Source: Actinokineospora sp. NBRC 105648 (GTDB lineage: Bacteria > Actinomycetota > Actinomycetes > Mycobacteriales > Pseudonocardiaceae). From it: a stretch of DNA of 64,000 bases. Below, one piece after another: positions 44,646 to 52,821 of the stretch (position 1 is its first letter; each line of letters begins with the position of its first letter). The stretch is taken from the NCBI RefSeq assembly GCF_030269645.1, contig NZ_BSTR01000032.1, forward strand, positions 1-64,000. Reading direction: 5' to 3'. A model generated the notes under the pieces. It was given only the letters and a program-made list of their open reading frames with translations, was not told the DNA's origin and did not search any database. Position numbers and translations under genes: made by a program.

Positions 44646-45386
44646 GTGCTGCCTGCCGTCACCGAGATCACCGACCATTACCTGCGCGTGGCCGACGAGG
44701 TCGCCCCCGGCCTGGTCACCGGCCTGCACCTGACCGGCTCGGTGGCGCTGGGAGCGTGGCGACCACCGCACAGCGACATCGACGCGGTCGTGGTCACCAG
44801 CCGCCCCGCCGACGCGGTGGAGCTCGCGGCGGTGCACGCCCGGGTGCCCGCGCTCCTGGAGTGCGTCTACCTCGACGAGGAGACCTTCGCGACCCAGCCC
44901 GCGGATGGGCGAGTGGTCCCGTTCAGCGTCGACGGCAAGATCGTGACGGACCGGCCGTGCGGCAACCTGAACCCGGTGCAGTGGCTGACGCTGCGCCGCT
45001 ACGGGATCGCGGTGCGGGGTGAACTGCCGGACTACCAGGTCTCACTGGCCGAGCTGTGGAACTACAACCTGGTGAACCTGCGGGAGTACTGGGCACCCCT
45101 GGCCGAACGCGCCCGACGCACCTGGCCCGCCGACGGCGACGCGATCGCCTGGCTGGTGCAGGGACCGGCACGGCTGCACTACACGCGGGCGAAGTCCGAC
45201 GTGATCTCCAAAGCGGCGGCGGGACGGTACCTGGCAGCGCTGTTCCCGCAGTGGGCGGCGTTGGCCGAGCGGGTGGAGCGGTTTCGGGAGAACCAGGTGG
45301 AAATGTTCACCGAGCGTGACCTGGACGCCGCTGCTGATTCGGTCGAGGCCATGGTCGAGGACGCCTGGGCGCAGTGGGGCCGCTAG
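44646..45386 (+). CDS. Nucleotidyltransferase, DUF4111/AadA-like
   Basis: About 246 residues. The N-terminal nucleotidyltransferase domain has LTGSVALGAWRPPHSDIDAV, giving the GS-x9-DxD catalytic pattern of ANT-type enzymes. The C-terminal helical DUF4111 domain follows (LSLAELWNYNLVNLREYW-like region from about 135, then ARLHYTRAKSDVISKAAAG). Such proteins resemble aminoglycoside adenylyltransferases, but resistance cannot be assumed. GTG at 44646 (VLPAVTEITDHY) is preferred; an upstream GTG at 44610 is in frame. No good ribosome site is seen, as with many leaderless actinobacterial genes. Confidence 0.8.
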   Translation: MLPAVTEITDHYLRVADEVAPGLVTGLHLTGSVALGAWRPPHSDIDAVVVTSRPADAVELAAVHARVPALLECVYLDEETFATQPADGRVVPFSVDGKIVTDRPCGNLNPVQWLTLRRYGIAVRGELPDYQVSLAELWNYNLVNLREYWAPLAERARRTWPADGDAIAWLVQGPARLHYTRAKSDVISKAAAGRYLAALFPQWAALAERVERFRENQVEMFTERDLDAAADSVEAMVEDAWAQWGR

Positions 45387-45700
45387 ACGCCCGGGCCGCT
45401 AGACGCCCGGGCCGCTAGATGACTGGGTGCGGTGGGCCCGCTGGTGGATGACCCCGATGACGTGCCCGGACAAAAGCGGTGGTGCTCGATTGGGTGGACT
45501 GCCTTCGCGCGGGGCCCCTAGAGCACCGCGGTGGGGAAAAAGCGTGGGGTGAAGGGCATCCCCACACACGGCCAGTTTAGCGGTGCTCTCCCCCCACACG
45601 AAGGCAGTCCACCCAATCGAGCACATCCGTAGCGGGGCCGCCGGTCCCAGCGGGCATGGGCTCAGGGAGTGAAAGAATTCGTTGGTGTGGCCTGGATTGG
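45387..45700. other. Intergenic region holding repeat copy 1
   Basis: Between the nucleotidyltransferase stop and the convergent glycosyltransferase stop. It starts with a short duplication of GACGCCCGGGCCGCTA (45387 onward, immediately repeated) and contains the structured repeat. The remaining bases show no gene. Confidence 0.6.
45482..45624. repeat. Structured repeat element, copy 1
   Basis: A 143-bp element bounded by a perfect 26-bp inverted repeat (45482-45507 with 45599-45624; GTGCTCGATTGGGTGGACTG then CCTTCG). A second inverted pair GAGCACCGC (45521-45529) with GCGGTGCTC (45580-45588) lies inside, with CCCCTA bulged from the left arm. The loop contains GGGGTGAAG and GGCATCCCCACAC. 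Copy 2 at 49870 has the same plan. No coding capacity is evident. Confidence 0.8.
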
Positions 45701-46777
45701 TCAGTGTTTAGCGCGTGAGCCCAGGTAGGTGGCCAGCGGCGTGATCAGAGGGCGTGCGCCAAGGGCCGCAGCTCGCTCACACAGAGTCGCCACCCGGTCC
45801 GGCTTGCCCGCTCGTTCCCACAACCGGGTCTCGGCCAGGGCCAAACCCGCCGGCTTGCCGCGGCGGACCACCGTTCCCTCCCCCGCGCCGTACACGCACG
45901 CGGCCGGGAATCGCCAGGCCAATGTCTCCAACTGGGCCCGCGCGTCGGCTGCTGGGGTCACCGACGGGTCCACCACCAAGGTGTACTCAGCCGCCGGCCG
46001 TCCGACCTCGCGCAGCCGGGACGCCCGGGCCCACCCTGTGGTCGATCGCAGTTTCCCGGCCGCGAGTACCGCCGCGAAGCCGGGTAGGTGCGGCCAGAGC
46101 CCAGGTCTGCGGGCCACCACTCGCAGGTTCCCAGTCCGATCGACCGACGGTGAGGTCTCCAGTGCCGCGTTCCCGGACCTCCACCGTCGCACAACATCCA
46201 CCAGCTCGCGTCCCTCTGGCAACACCAGCAAGAACGCTCCCTCCCGCACCACCACGCGTTCGTCCGGGGCGAACAGCGTCCGGACGAAGGCGTCGTCGGC
46301 GACGATCGGGGGGAACTCCGACCAGCGCTCCCGGCCGGCCGCGGACACCGCGTAGCAGCCCGCGCCGATCACGTCGCCCTCGACGCCGGGCAGTCGTGTC
46401 CACACGGCCGCGAAGTCCCGGCCCAGGCGTCCGGTCGGGCGGACCAGGAGTGGGCGCGGCGCGGCCAGCAGCGGGCGCGGGGTGTCCAGCACTCGGGCCA
46501 GGGCCTCGGTGGTGCCGGGGGTCAGGACGGTGTCGGCGTCCAGGAAGACGACCGCGGCACCGTCCCGGCACCGGCTCAGGCCCGTGTTCAGCGCCGCCGC
46601 TTTGCCCCGCGCGGCCGTCTCCACGACCTCCGCGCCCGCCTCGGCGGCTCGCTCGGCGGTGTCGTCGGAACAGCCGTCGGCCACCACGACCACTCGCACG
46701 CCGGGTGCGGACACCGACCGCAGGCAAGCGCCGATCAGCGCGCCCTCGTCGCGTGCGGGGACGACCACGTCGATCAC
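45701..46777 (-). CDS. Family 2 glycosyltransferase
   Basis: A 358-residue glycosyltransferase of the GT-A fold. It starts MIDVVVPARDEGALIGACLR, has VVVVADGCSDDTAERAAEAG and the DxD metal site in VVFLDADTVLTPGTTEALAR, with a base-region acid in PIVADDAFVRTLF. The C-terminal 100 residues lack membrane segments. GTG at 46777 overlaps the preceding stop (GTGA); a GTG three codons upstream is also in frame. It probably works with the fused glycosyltransferase encoded just before it. Confidence 0.82.
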   Translation of the reverse strand: MIDVVVPARDEGALIGACLRSVSAPGVRVVVVADGCSDDTAERAAEAGAEVVETAARGKAAALNTGLSRCRDGAAVVFLDADTVLTPGTTEALARVLDTPRPLLAAPRPLLVRPTGRLGRDFAAVWTRLPGVEGDVIGAGCYAVSAAGRERWSEFPPIVADDAFVRTLFAPDERVVVREGAFLLVLPEGRELVDVVRRWRSGNAALETSPSVDRTGNLRVVARRPGLWPHLPGFAAVLAAGKLRSTTGWARASRLREVGRPAAEYTLVVDPSVTPAADARAQLETLAWRFPAACVYGAGEGTVVRRGKPAGLALAETRLWERAGKPDRVATLCERAAALGARPLITPLATYLGSRAKH

Positions 46778-48429
46778 CGGCGCCACCGGTCGGCCACGGC
46801 GGCCGCCGCGTGCACGGCCAGGAACACCGTCGCCGCGGCCGGGCTGCGCAGCAACGCGCCGATGACGCCGCGGTGGCGGGCGGCGCCGTCGCCGTGGGCC
46901 ATGTTCAGGCCGTCGAGCTCGTCGTTGCCGCGCTGGTAGCGCAACCGGGCCCGCACCAGTTCCCGGGCGCCCTGCGGGACGATCACCTCGTAGGACGCCG
47001 ACACGACCGCCCGCTCCGACGGCGCGAAGTGCCAGCGCACCCACTTGTCGTCCGACCGGACGCGCGCGAACCGCCCCCAGCGCGTGCGGCCGCTCGCCGA
47101 GACCGCGTACGCGCCCATGGTCACCGGCGACTGCCGCACGTACGGAAGGCTCCGCCAGGCCCGGAAGTAGGCCCGCGACACCCGGCTCCCGGTCGAGATC
47201 CGGACGGCGGGCACCGCGAAGTGCACGCCGCCACCGGGGGCCAGCGCCTCGGCCAGCCGGGTCAGGCCGTCCGGGGAGAGCACCGCGTCCTGGTCGAGGT
47301 AGAGCCGGGGCCCCGGGGGCAGCACGGCCTCGGCGGCGTCGATCGCGGCCACCCGCCCGGGCTCGGAAGTCAGGACGGTGCAAGCGATCCCGGCCGAACG
47401 GAGTCTCGGCGCCAGCCGTTCGGCCGCGGCGGTGGTGCTCGCCTCGCCGTCGTTGACCGCCACCACGACGTGCACCTCGCCGGAGTAGGTCTGCGCCACG
47501 AGCGAGTCCACGCTGCGCCCCAACACATCCGCGCCCCGGTAGGTCGGGATCACCACGCCGAACACCGGACCGGACCGCATCGGCCGCGGTGCCAGCGCGG
47601 GCCAGTGGCGTGCCAGCAAACCACCGGACATGGCCATGTTCCGCGGCCGGGGTAGACCACCCGGCAGATCACGCCGCGACACCGCGCGCAGCGACGGCTC
47701 GACCCCGAGTCCGGCGGCGATCCGCACGACCATGTCCCGCGCGGTCAGCACCTCGGGGCCCGCGACGTGCACCAGTCCACGTACCCGCCGCTCCCCCAGA
47801 CCGACCACGACCCGAGCGGCGTCGACGAGCGAGACCGGCGTGCGGTACTCGTCGACGCACACCGGAACCTCGTCACCCGCCCGCAGCGCGGCTTCGATCC
47901 GCGTCCACGTGGTCTGCCTGGGGCACAACGGAAGGCCGTAGAGCAACGAGAGCCGCACGACCAACCCGACGCCGCGCACCGCGCGCTCCCCGTCGAGCTT
48001 GCTCGCGGCGTAGGCGGTCAGCCGCGACGGTGTATCGGTCTCCAGGTAGCGCCGTCCCGCGACGCCGTCCCAGATGAAGTCGCTGGACGGGTAGAGCAAC
48101 CACGCATCGGACTCGCGCGCGTAGTCCGCGAGCTGACGGGTCACACCGGCGTTGAGCGCCCAACCGGCGAACGGCTCACTAGCGACCCGCGCGGGCGAGG
48201 ACATCCCGCCAAGGTGCGCGATGTGCGTCGGCCGGTAGCGGCGCAACACGGCGTCGAGGTCCTGACCGCGGCGCAGGTCGAGGGCGACGACAGAGGCGTG
48301 GTCCCCCGGGCAGTCGCGATGACCGATCCCGAGCACCGGCACCCCGCGACGGGCCAGCTCCGCGGTCACGTGCGCGCCCAGCTGCCCGCAGCAGCCAGTC
48401 ACCAACCACCGCTCCGATAAACCGGACAC
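46774..48429 (-). CDS. RmlD-like reductase fused to a family 2 glycosyltransferase
   Basis: A 551-residue two-domain protein. Residues 1-285 form an NAD(P)-dependent sugar reductase of the extended SDR/RmlD type, with WLVTGCCGQLGAHVTAELA, IAHLGGMSSPARV, YPSSDFIWDG and the active-site YAASKLDGE. Residues 295-551 form a GT2 glycosyltransferase with FGVVIPTYRGADVLGRSVDS and a DQD motif in RLYLDQDAVLSPDG. The fusion suggests that reduction of a nucleotide-linked 4-ketosugar, or a similar step, is coupled to transfer. GTG is preceded by GGGGGGAG. It heads a two-gene unit and diverges from the luciferase-like gene. Confidence 0.8.
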   Translation of the reverse strand: MSGLSERWLVTGCCGQLGAHVTAELARRGVPVLGIGHRDCPGDHASVVALDLRRGQDLDAVLRRYRPTHIAHLGGMSSPARVASEPFAGWALNAGVTRQLADYARESDAWLLYPSSDFIWDGVAGRRYLETDTPSRLTAYAASKLDGERAVRGVGLVVRLSLLYGLPLCPRQTTWTRIEAALRAGDEVPVCVDEYRTPVSLVDAARVVVGLGERRVRGLVHVAGPEVLTARDMVVRIAAGLGVEPSLRAVSRRDLPGGLPRPRNMAMSGGLLARHWPALAPRPMRSGPVFGVVIPTYRGADVLGRSVDSLVAQTYSGEVHVVVAVNDGEASTTAAAERLAPRLRSAGIACTVLTSEPGRVAAIDAAEAVLPPGPRLYLDQDAVLSPDGLTRLAEALAPGGGVHFAVPAVRISTGSRVSRAYFRAWRSLPYVRQSPVTMGAYAVSASGRTRWGRFARVRSDDKWVRWHFAPSERAVVSASYEVIVPQGARELVRARLRYQRGNDELDGLNMAHGDGAARHRGVIGALLRSPAAATVFLAVHAAAAVADRWRR

Positions 48430-48636
48430 CGCGATCTCCCCCCGGCAATTCCGCCACCCACGGGAAGATCGTCAGCACCCCCCGGGCCGATACTGCGCCG
48501 AACGGGTCGACCTTGCCGCAACCGCGCCGGGCGGCCGGGTATTCCGGCTGTCCCACATCCCGGAAACCGCTGGTCGGGACCGACCTCGCGGGTAGCGTCA
48601 CAGGGGTTGGACCAGGGAAAAGGGGAAGGGGAACCC

Positions 48637-49764
48637 ATGTCGACTCCACTGTCTATTTTGGACCTAGCAGTGGTCGCCGAAGGCCGCTCACCCGCTGACG
48701 CGCTGCGCGAGAGCGTCGACCTGGCCCGACAGGCCGAGCAGTTCGGCTACCACCGCTTCTGGGTCGCCGAGCACCACCTGGCCTCCGGCGTCGCGTCGTC
48801 GTCCCCCGCCGTCCTGATCACCCTGATCGCCGACGCCACCGAGCGGATCCGGGTCGGCTCAGGCGCGGTGCTGCTGGGCTACTACGCCCCGCTGTCGGTC
48901 GCCGAGCAGTTCGGCACCATCGCGCTGGCCCACCCCGGCCGGGTCGACCTGGGCCTGGGCCGCTCCGGCCTGGTCAAGGCCAAGGACCTGGTCAAGCGCT
49001 TCGCCGCGCCGAGCGCACCACCGGAACCGTCGAGGGTGGTCGACGGCCTGCTGATCCCCGGCACCGCCAAGTCCGCCTTCGGCCAGCCCGAGACCCTGGC
49101 CCGCCTGGAGGCGGGCCAACGCCTGCTGGGCGCCCGCGAGGACTCCGGCGGCGACTACACCGGGCAGGTGCGCCAGATCCTCGACTTCCTCACCACCGGC
49201 CACACCAACGCCGAGGGCACCGAGTTCCACGCACCGACCGCGGAGGGCGCCGACGCCCAGGTGTGGGTCCTGGGCTCCAGCGCGGGCCCCAGCGCCAAGG
49301 CGGCGGGCGAGCTCGGCCTGCCCTTCACCGCCAACTACCACGTGAGCCCCTCCACGGTCCTGGAAGCGGTGGGCGCCTACCGCGAGGCATTCGTCCCCTC
49401 GGCGAACCTGGCCCACCCGCACGTGATGGTCTCGGCCGACGTGGTGGTCGCCGAAGACTCCGCCACCGCGAAGGAACTCGCCTCCCCCTACGCCAGGTGG
49501 GTCCTCAGCATCCGCGCGGGCGACGGCGCCATCCCCTTCCTCACCCCCGAGGAGGCGGCGGAGTTCCCCTGGACCGACGACCAACGCGCCCTCGTGGCCG
49601 ACCGGGTGGCAACCCAGTTCGTGGGCACCGCGCAAGAGGTCACCGAGCAGCTGCACATCCTCCGCAAGGCGACTCAGGCGGACGAGATCATGGTCACCAC
49701 GGTCACCCACGCCCACGCCGACCGGGTCCGCTCCTTCGAGCTGCTGGCCAAGGAATGGCAGTGA
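48637..49764 (+). CDS. LLM-class flavin-dependent oxidoreductase
   Basis: A 375-residue bacterial-luciferase-like monooxygenase. It starts TPLSILDLAVVAEG, has YHRFWVAEHHLASGVASSSP, RIRVGSGAVLLGYYAPLSVA, RVDLGLGRSG and the C-terminal substrate loop WVLGSSAGPSAKAAGELGL. Enzymes of this class use FMN or F420. The ATG at 48637 is preceded by GGGGAAGGGGA; an in-frame start ten codons upstream is within this purine run. No pathway neighbour explains its substrate. Confidence 0.88.
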   Translation: MSTPLSILDLAVVAEGRSPADALRESVDLARQAEQFGYHRFWVAEHHLASGVASSSPAVLITLIADATERIRVGSGAVLLGYYAPLSVAEQFGTIALAHPGRVDLGLGRSGLVKAKDLVKRFAAPSAPPEPSRVVDGLLIPGTAKSAFGQPETLARLEAGQRLLGAREDSGGDYTGQVRQILDFLTTGHTNAEGTEFHAPTAEGADAQVWVLGSSAGPSAKAAGELGLPFTANYHVSPSTVLEAVGAYREAFVPSANLAHPHVMVSADVVVAEDSATAKELASPYARWVLSIRAGDGAIPFLTPEEAAEFPWTDDQRALVADRVATQFVGTAQEVTEQLHILRKATQADEIMVTTVTHAHADRVRSFELLAKEWQ

Positions 49765-49821
49765 CCATCCACTAAGGACTTTCGGTTGGTCGCTTTGGTA
49801 TGGCTCATGTCCGGGTGGGCT

Positions 49822-49843
49822 GCTCGATCGGGTGGAGTGGCTT
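49822..49843. repeat. Partial copy of the structured-repeat arm
   Basis: 22 bp, GCTCGATCGGGTGGAGTGGC followed by TT, identical with one change to the left arm of the full element that starts 48 bases later. It has no matching right arm of its own. Confidence 0.65.
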
Positions 49844-49869
49844 GCGTTGGGGTTGGGTTGGCGGGGTGG

Positions 49870-50011
49870 GCTCGATTGGGTGGAGTGGCTTTGTTCGGGG
49901 CCCCTAAGAAAAGAGGCGCCGGGGTGAAGCGGGTGGGAAAGGGATCACCCACGCCGAAGCCAGGCTAGCGCCTCTTTTCTCCCCGAACAAAGCCACTCCA
50001 CCCAATCGAGC
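49870..50011. repeat. Structured repeat element, copy 2
   Basis: A 142-bp element with a perfect 31-bp inverted repeat (49870-49900 with 49981-50011), extended after a CCCCTA bulge (49901-49906) by a second perfect 13-bp pair, AGAAAAGAGGCGC (49907-49919) with GCGCCTCTTTTCT (49968-49980). The apical part carries GGGGTGAAG and GGGATCACCCACGC, matching copy 1. It lies between convergent genes, as copy 1 does. Confidence 0.85.
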
Positions 50012-50067
50012 AGGACCGCCGGCCGGGTGCGGTTTCGTTGTGGTGCAATCGGTTCCCTGTGACCGGT

Positions 50068-50099
50068 GGTCGATGGTCGATGGTCGATGGTCGATGGTC
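50068..50099. repeat. Short tandem repeat of a 7-bp unit
   Basis: Four full copies of GGTCGAT plus a partial fifth. There is no protein-coding reason for the period. Likely a slippage tract. Confidence 0.7.
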
Positions 50100-50137
50100 T
50101 TAGCGTCCGGTGACCCAGCCAGCCCCAGCAACCAGCG

Positions 50138-50785
50138 TCAAGCCGCCAGGGCCACAACCCCAGCGCCCTCAACCACAATCGCCGTGGCGTTGTCCGCACT
50201 CCCAGTGGCCCGAACCAAAGCAGCGGCCGGGTCTCCCGCGTACCGCAGGATGTTCGCCAGTTGCGCCAACGGCACCGACACCCCGTCGCTGGCCAGCACC
50301 AAGCTCGCCACCGAGGGCACCGACACCACTCCGACCCCGGCGCGCTCGACCGCCCGAGCGCTCGCGGTCACCACGTGCTCCAAGCGCGGCCCCACCACCA
50401 CCCCGCGGTCGCGGAAGTACTGCGCCACAGTCTGATCCACCGTCACCTGCCGCACCTCGGCCCCGTTCCAGGCGTAGGCGCGGGCATCGCCGACCCAGGC
50501 CACCTCGTACCCGTCGTCCACCGGTACCGCCACCACCAGCACGCAGTCCCCGGCGGGCAGCGCGCGCAACGCCACGCCCGCGGCCAGTACCGCGGCCACC
50601 GCGCCACCGCCTGCGGACACCGCGGCCGAGGCCGCCACCCGGGCGGCGGTGGCCGCCACCTCGTTGTCGCCGATCCCGTCGGCCAACGCGAAGACCAAGT
50701 CCCCCGAGGCCGACCGCGCCGACGCCACCGCGTCCGCGTTCACCCGTCGCCCGCCCTGTGCCCCCGCCACTCGCCACGTCCGCAT
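50138..50785 (-). CDS. PP2C-family protein phosphatase
   Basis: A 215-residue minimal serine/threonine phosphatase. The metal motifs are recognisable: GGRRVNADA near the N-terminus, FALADGIGDNEVA for the usual DGMGG, VAWVGDARAYAWNG, LVLASDGVSVPL and SADNATAIVV at the C-terminus. It has no membrane segment. It is 81 bases downstream of a PAS histidine kinase gene in the same direction, suggesting a shared signalling role, perhaps with a serine/threonine kinase elsewhere. Confidence 0.87.
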   Translation of the reverse strand: MRTWRVAGAQGGRRVNADAVASARSASGDLVFALADGIGDNEVAATAARVAASAAVSAGGGAVAAVLAAGVALRALPAGDCVLVVAVPVDDGYEVAWVGDARAYAWNGAEVRQVTVDQTVAQYFRDRGVVVGPRLEHVVTASARAVERAGVGVVSVPSVASLVLASDGVSVPLAQLANILRYAGDPAAALVRATGSADNATAIVVEGAGVVALAA

Positions 50786-50866
50786 GACCCGCTCCCTCCG
50801 ACACCACCCAGCCTCGGCCGAGACCCTGTGGAAACGCTGTGCGGGTGCTGACCGGACCCTGTGGGA

Positions 50867-52606
50867 TCAAACAGCCAGCGGGAGCTCCACCCGGACGGTC
50901 GTGCCGCCCTGGCGCGCGGGCCGGAGGTAGACCGCCCCACCGTGCCGCTCGGCGATGGCCCGGGCGAGCGCGAGACCCAGCCCGGACCCGATCAGCGGGT
51001 CGCCCTCCCGGTCCCCGCGCGGCACCGTGGTGAACAGCCTGCCCGCGTCGACGGTGAGCGGGCACTCGTCGGTCACCTCCAGCACCCAGCCCTCGGGCTC
51101 GCGCGCCGAGCACACCCGGACCGTGGCCGAGGGCGGCGAGCTGCCGATCGCGGCGGCCAGCACGTGGTGCACCATCCTGGCCAGCAGCTCGCGGTCGCCG
51201 GGCACGACGGTGACCGCACCGGGCTGCTGGTGCACCACCAGCACCGAGCGGGTCGAGGCGTGCGCGGCCAGCGCCGCCACCTGGGCGCCGACCAGCGGCT
51301 CCAGCCGGGTCGGCACGATCTCCAGTTCCCGGCTGCGCGACTCGACGGCGGCCAGGAACAGCAGCGTCTCCACCAGCTCGGCCAGCCTGGTCACGTTGCG
51401 CTCGACCGCCTGGGCCAGCAAGCCGTCGCCGCCGTCGGTGAGCATCGGGGTGAGCGTGGTCAGGGTGGTCAGCGGGGTGCGCAGCTCGTGCGAGACGGTG
51501 GCGATGAACTCGGTCTTGAGCGCCGCCAGCCTGGACAGCTCGTCGTTGCGCGCGACCAGCGCCCGCTGCAGCTCCACCTGCTCGGTGACGTCGCGCAGCA
51601 CCCACAGCTGGCCGAGCCGCCGGTCGTCGAGGACCACCGGCACGAAGTCGACCTCGACGACCCGGTGGGCGCCGAGCGCGACCTCCGCGCCGTGCACCTC
51701 GACCCCGTCGGCCAGGCACCGCCTGCCCAGCTCATCGATCTCGCGGTAGTGCTCGGCAGGCATGCCGCGCAGCCCGCGCAGCTCCTCGGCACCCAGTCCG
51801 GCCAGCTCGGCGGGCGGTTTGCGTAGGTCGAGCAGGGTGGCCGCGGTCGAGTTGGCGATCAGCACGGTGCGGTCGGCGTCCTGCAGCAGCACGCCCACGT
51901 GCAGCGCGCCGACCAGCGCGTCCAGCCGGGCGGCGGTGAGCGCCAGGGTGTACTCGGTGTCGTGCAGGGCGGTGACGTCGCTGCTGAAGGTGATCAGCCC
52001 GCCGATGGCGGGGTCGTCCACCCGGTCCAGCACGATCACGTCCATCACGATCCAGCCGCCGTCGTCGCGGCGCACCCGGACGGTGTTGCGGATCTGGCCG
52101 CCGGGGTCGCGCTCGTGCAGCGTGGCCAGCGACTCGGCCAGCGCGCCCTGGTCGCCGGGGTGCACCAGCGCGGTGATCGCCGAGATCTGGGTCTGGCCGT
52201 AGGCCACCCGGGTGCCGTCGGGCCACTCGACCACGTTGGTCCACAGCAGCAGCCCGTCCGGGCTGAACAGGGCGATGAAGGTCGGCATCTGCGCGATCAG
52301 GGCGTCGCGGAAGTCGACGCCCGCCGGGGCGACGGCCTCAAGGGTGGCCGCGACGGTGTCCGCCAGCGGGGCCAGCCGGGGGTCGGCCGGGCCCGAGCAG
52401 CTCAGCGAGAGGGTCTGCCCCGAGGCCATCGGCACGACCACCTCGGCGCCCGGCACCGGGTCGCCGACCACCGCGTCGAGCACCCCCGGCAGCGCCCGCA
52501 GCAGGCCGGTGGCGACCGGGGTCGCCTGGCCGGCGCGGTCGGCCCTGGTGATCGCGCGCACCGCCGCGGCGTGGTTCCACGGGCGGTCCGCAGAGGTGTG
52601 CGGCAT
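50867..52606 (-). CDS. Cytosolic PAS-domain sensor histidine kinase
   Basis: A 579-residue kinase with no membrane segments. The N-terminal 100 residues are a helical domain shared in outline with the divergent kinase, followed by two PAS-like domains (about 105-220, around IAQMPTFIALFSPDGLLLWT, and 235-350). The HisKA histidine is in FIATVSHELRTPLTTLTTLT and the ATP-binding G-box in LIGSGLGLALARAIAERHGG. The usual N-box asparagine region (HHVLAAAIG) is altered, with no clear NAxKF. ATG at 52606 follows AGGAGG. It has no adjacent response regulator on its strand. Confidence 0.88.
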   Translation of the reverse strand: MPHTSADRPWNHAAAVRAITRADRAGQATPVATGLLRALPGVLDAVVGDPVPGAEVVVPMASGQTLSLSCSGPADPRLAPLADTVAATLEAVAPAGVDFRDALIAQMPTFIALFSPDGLLLWTNVVEWPDGTRVAYGQTQISAITALVHPGDQGALAESLATLHERDPGGQIRNTVRVRRDDGGWIVMDVIVLDRVDDPAIGGLITFSSDVTALHDTEYTLALTAARLDALVGALHVGVLLQDADRTVLIANSTAATLLDLRKPPAELAGLGAEELRGLRGMPAEHYREIDELGRRCLADGVEVHGAEVALGAHRVVEVDFVPVVLDDRRLGQLWVLRDVTEQVELQRALVARNDELSRLAALKTEFIATVSHELRTPLTTLTTLTPMLTDGGDGLLAQAVERNVTRLAELVETLLFLAAVESRSRELEIVPTRLEPLVGAQVAALAAHASTRSVLVVHQQPGAVTVVPGDRELLARMVHHVLAAAIGSSPPSATVRVCSAREPEGWVLEVTDECPLTVDAGRLFTTVPRGDREGDPLIGSGLGLALARAIAERHGGAVYLRPARQGGTTVRVELPLAV

Positions 52607-52821
52607 GTGGCCTCCTGAGTCGTGATCCAGTGTCCCCGGCACCGGCGCGCGAGCCCGCCGGGACAACCGTTCCGCACCGGTTTCACTACCCGATTCGGTG
52701 AAAAAGGCAGCCCTGGCACCGGATCACCCCGAATGCGCGCACGCCGCTCGTAGGCTGGCGACGGTGGACCACGGCGATCCCCGGACCGCCGACCAGCTCC
52801 GGACCGCCAGTGGAGAGCCCC

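Larger units (their letters stand above)
49765..50137. other. Intergenic region with repeat copy 2 and short tandem repeats
   Basis: 373 bases between the convergent luciferase-like and PP2C genes. Contents in order are a partial repeat arm (49822-49843), the full structured repeat (49870-50011) and four copies of a 7-bp unit GGTCGAT (50068-50095). No gene is visible. Confidence 0.7.

Noticed and set aside
50068-50099. Short tandem repeat considered as a CRISPR remnant
   Set aside because: A 7-bp unit without spacers is not a CRISPR array, and no cas genes are present.
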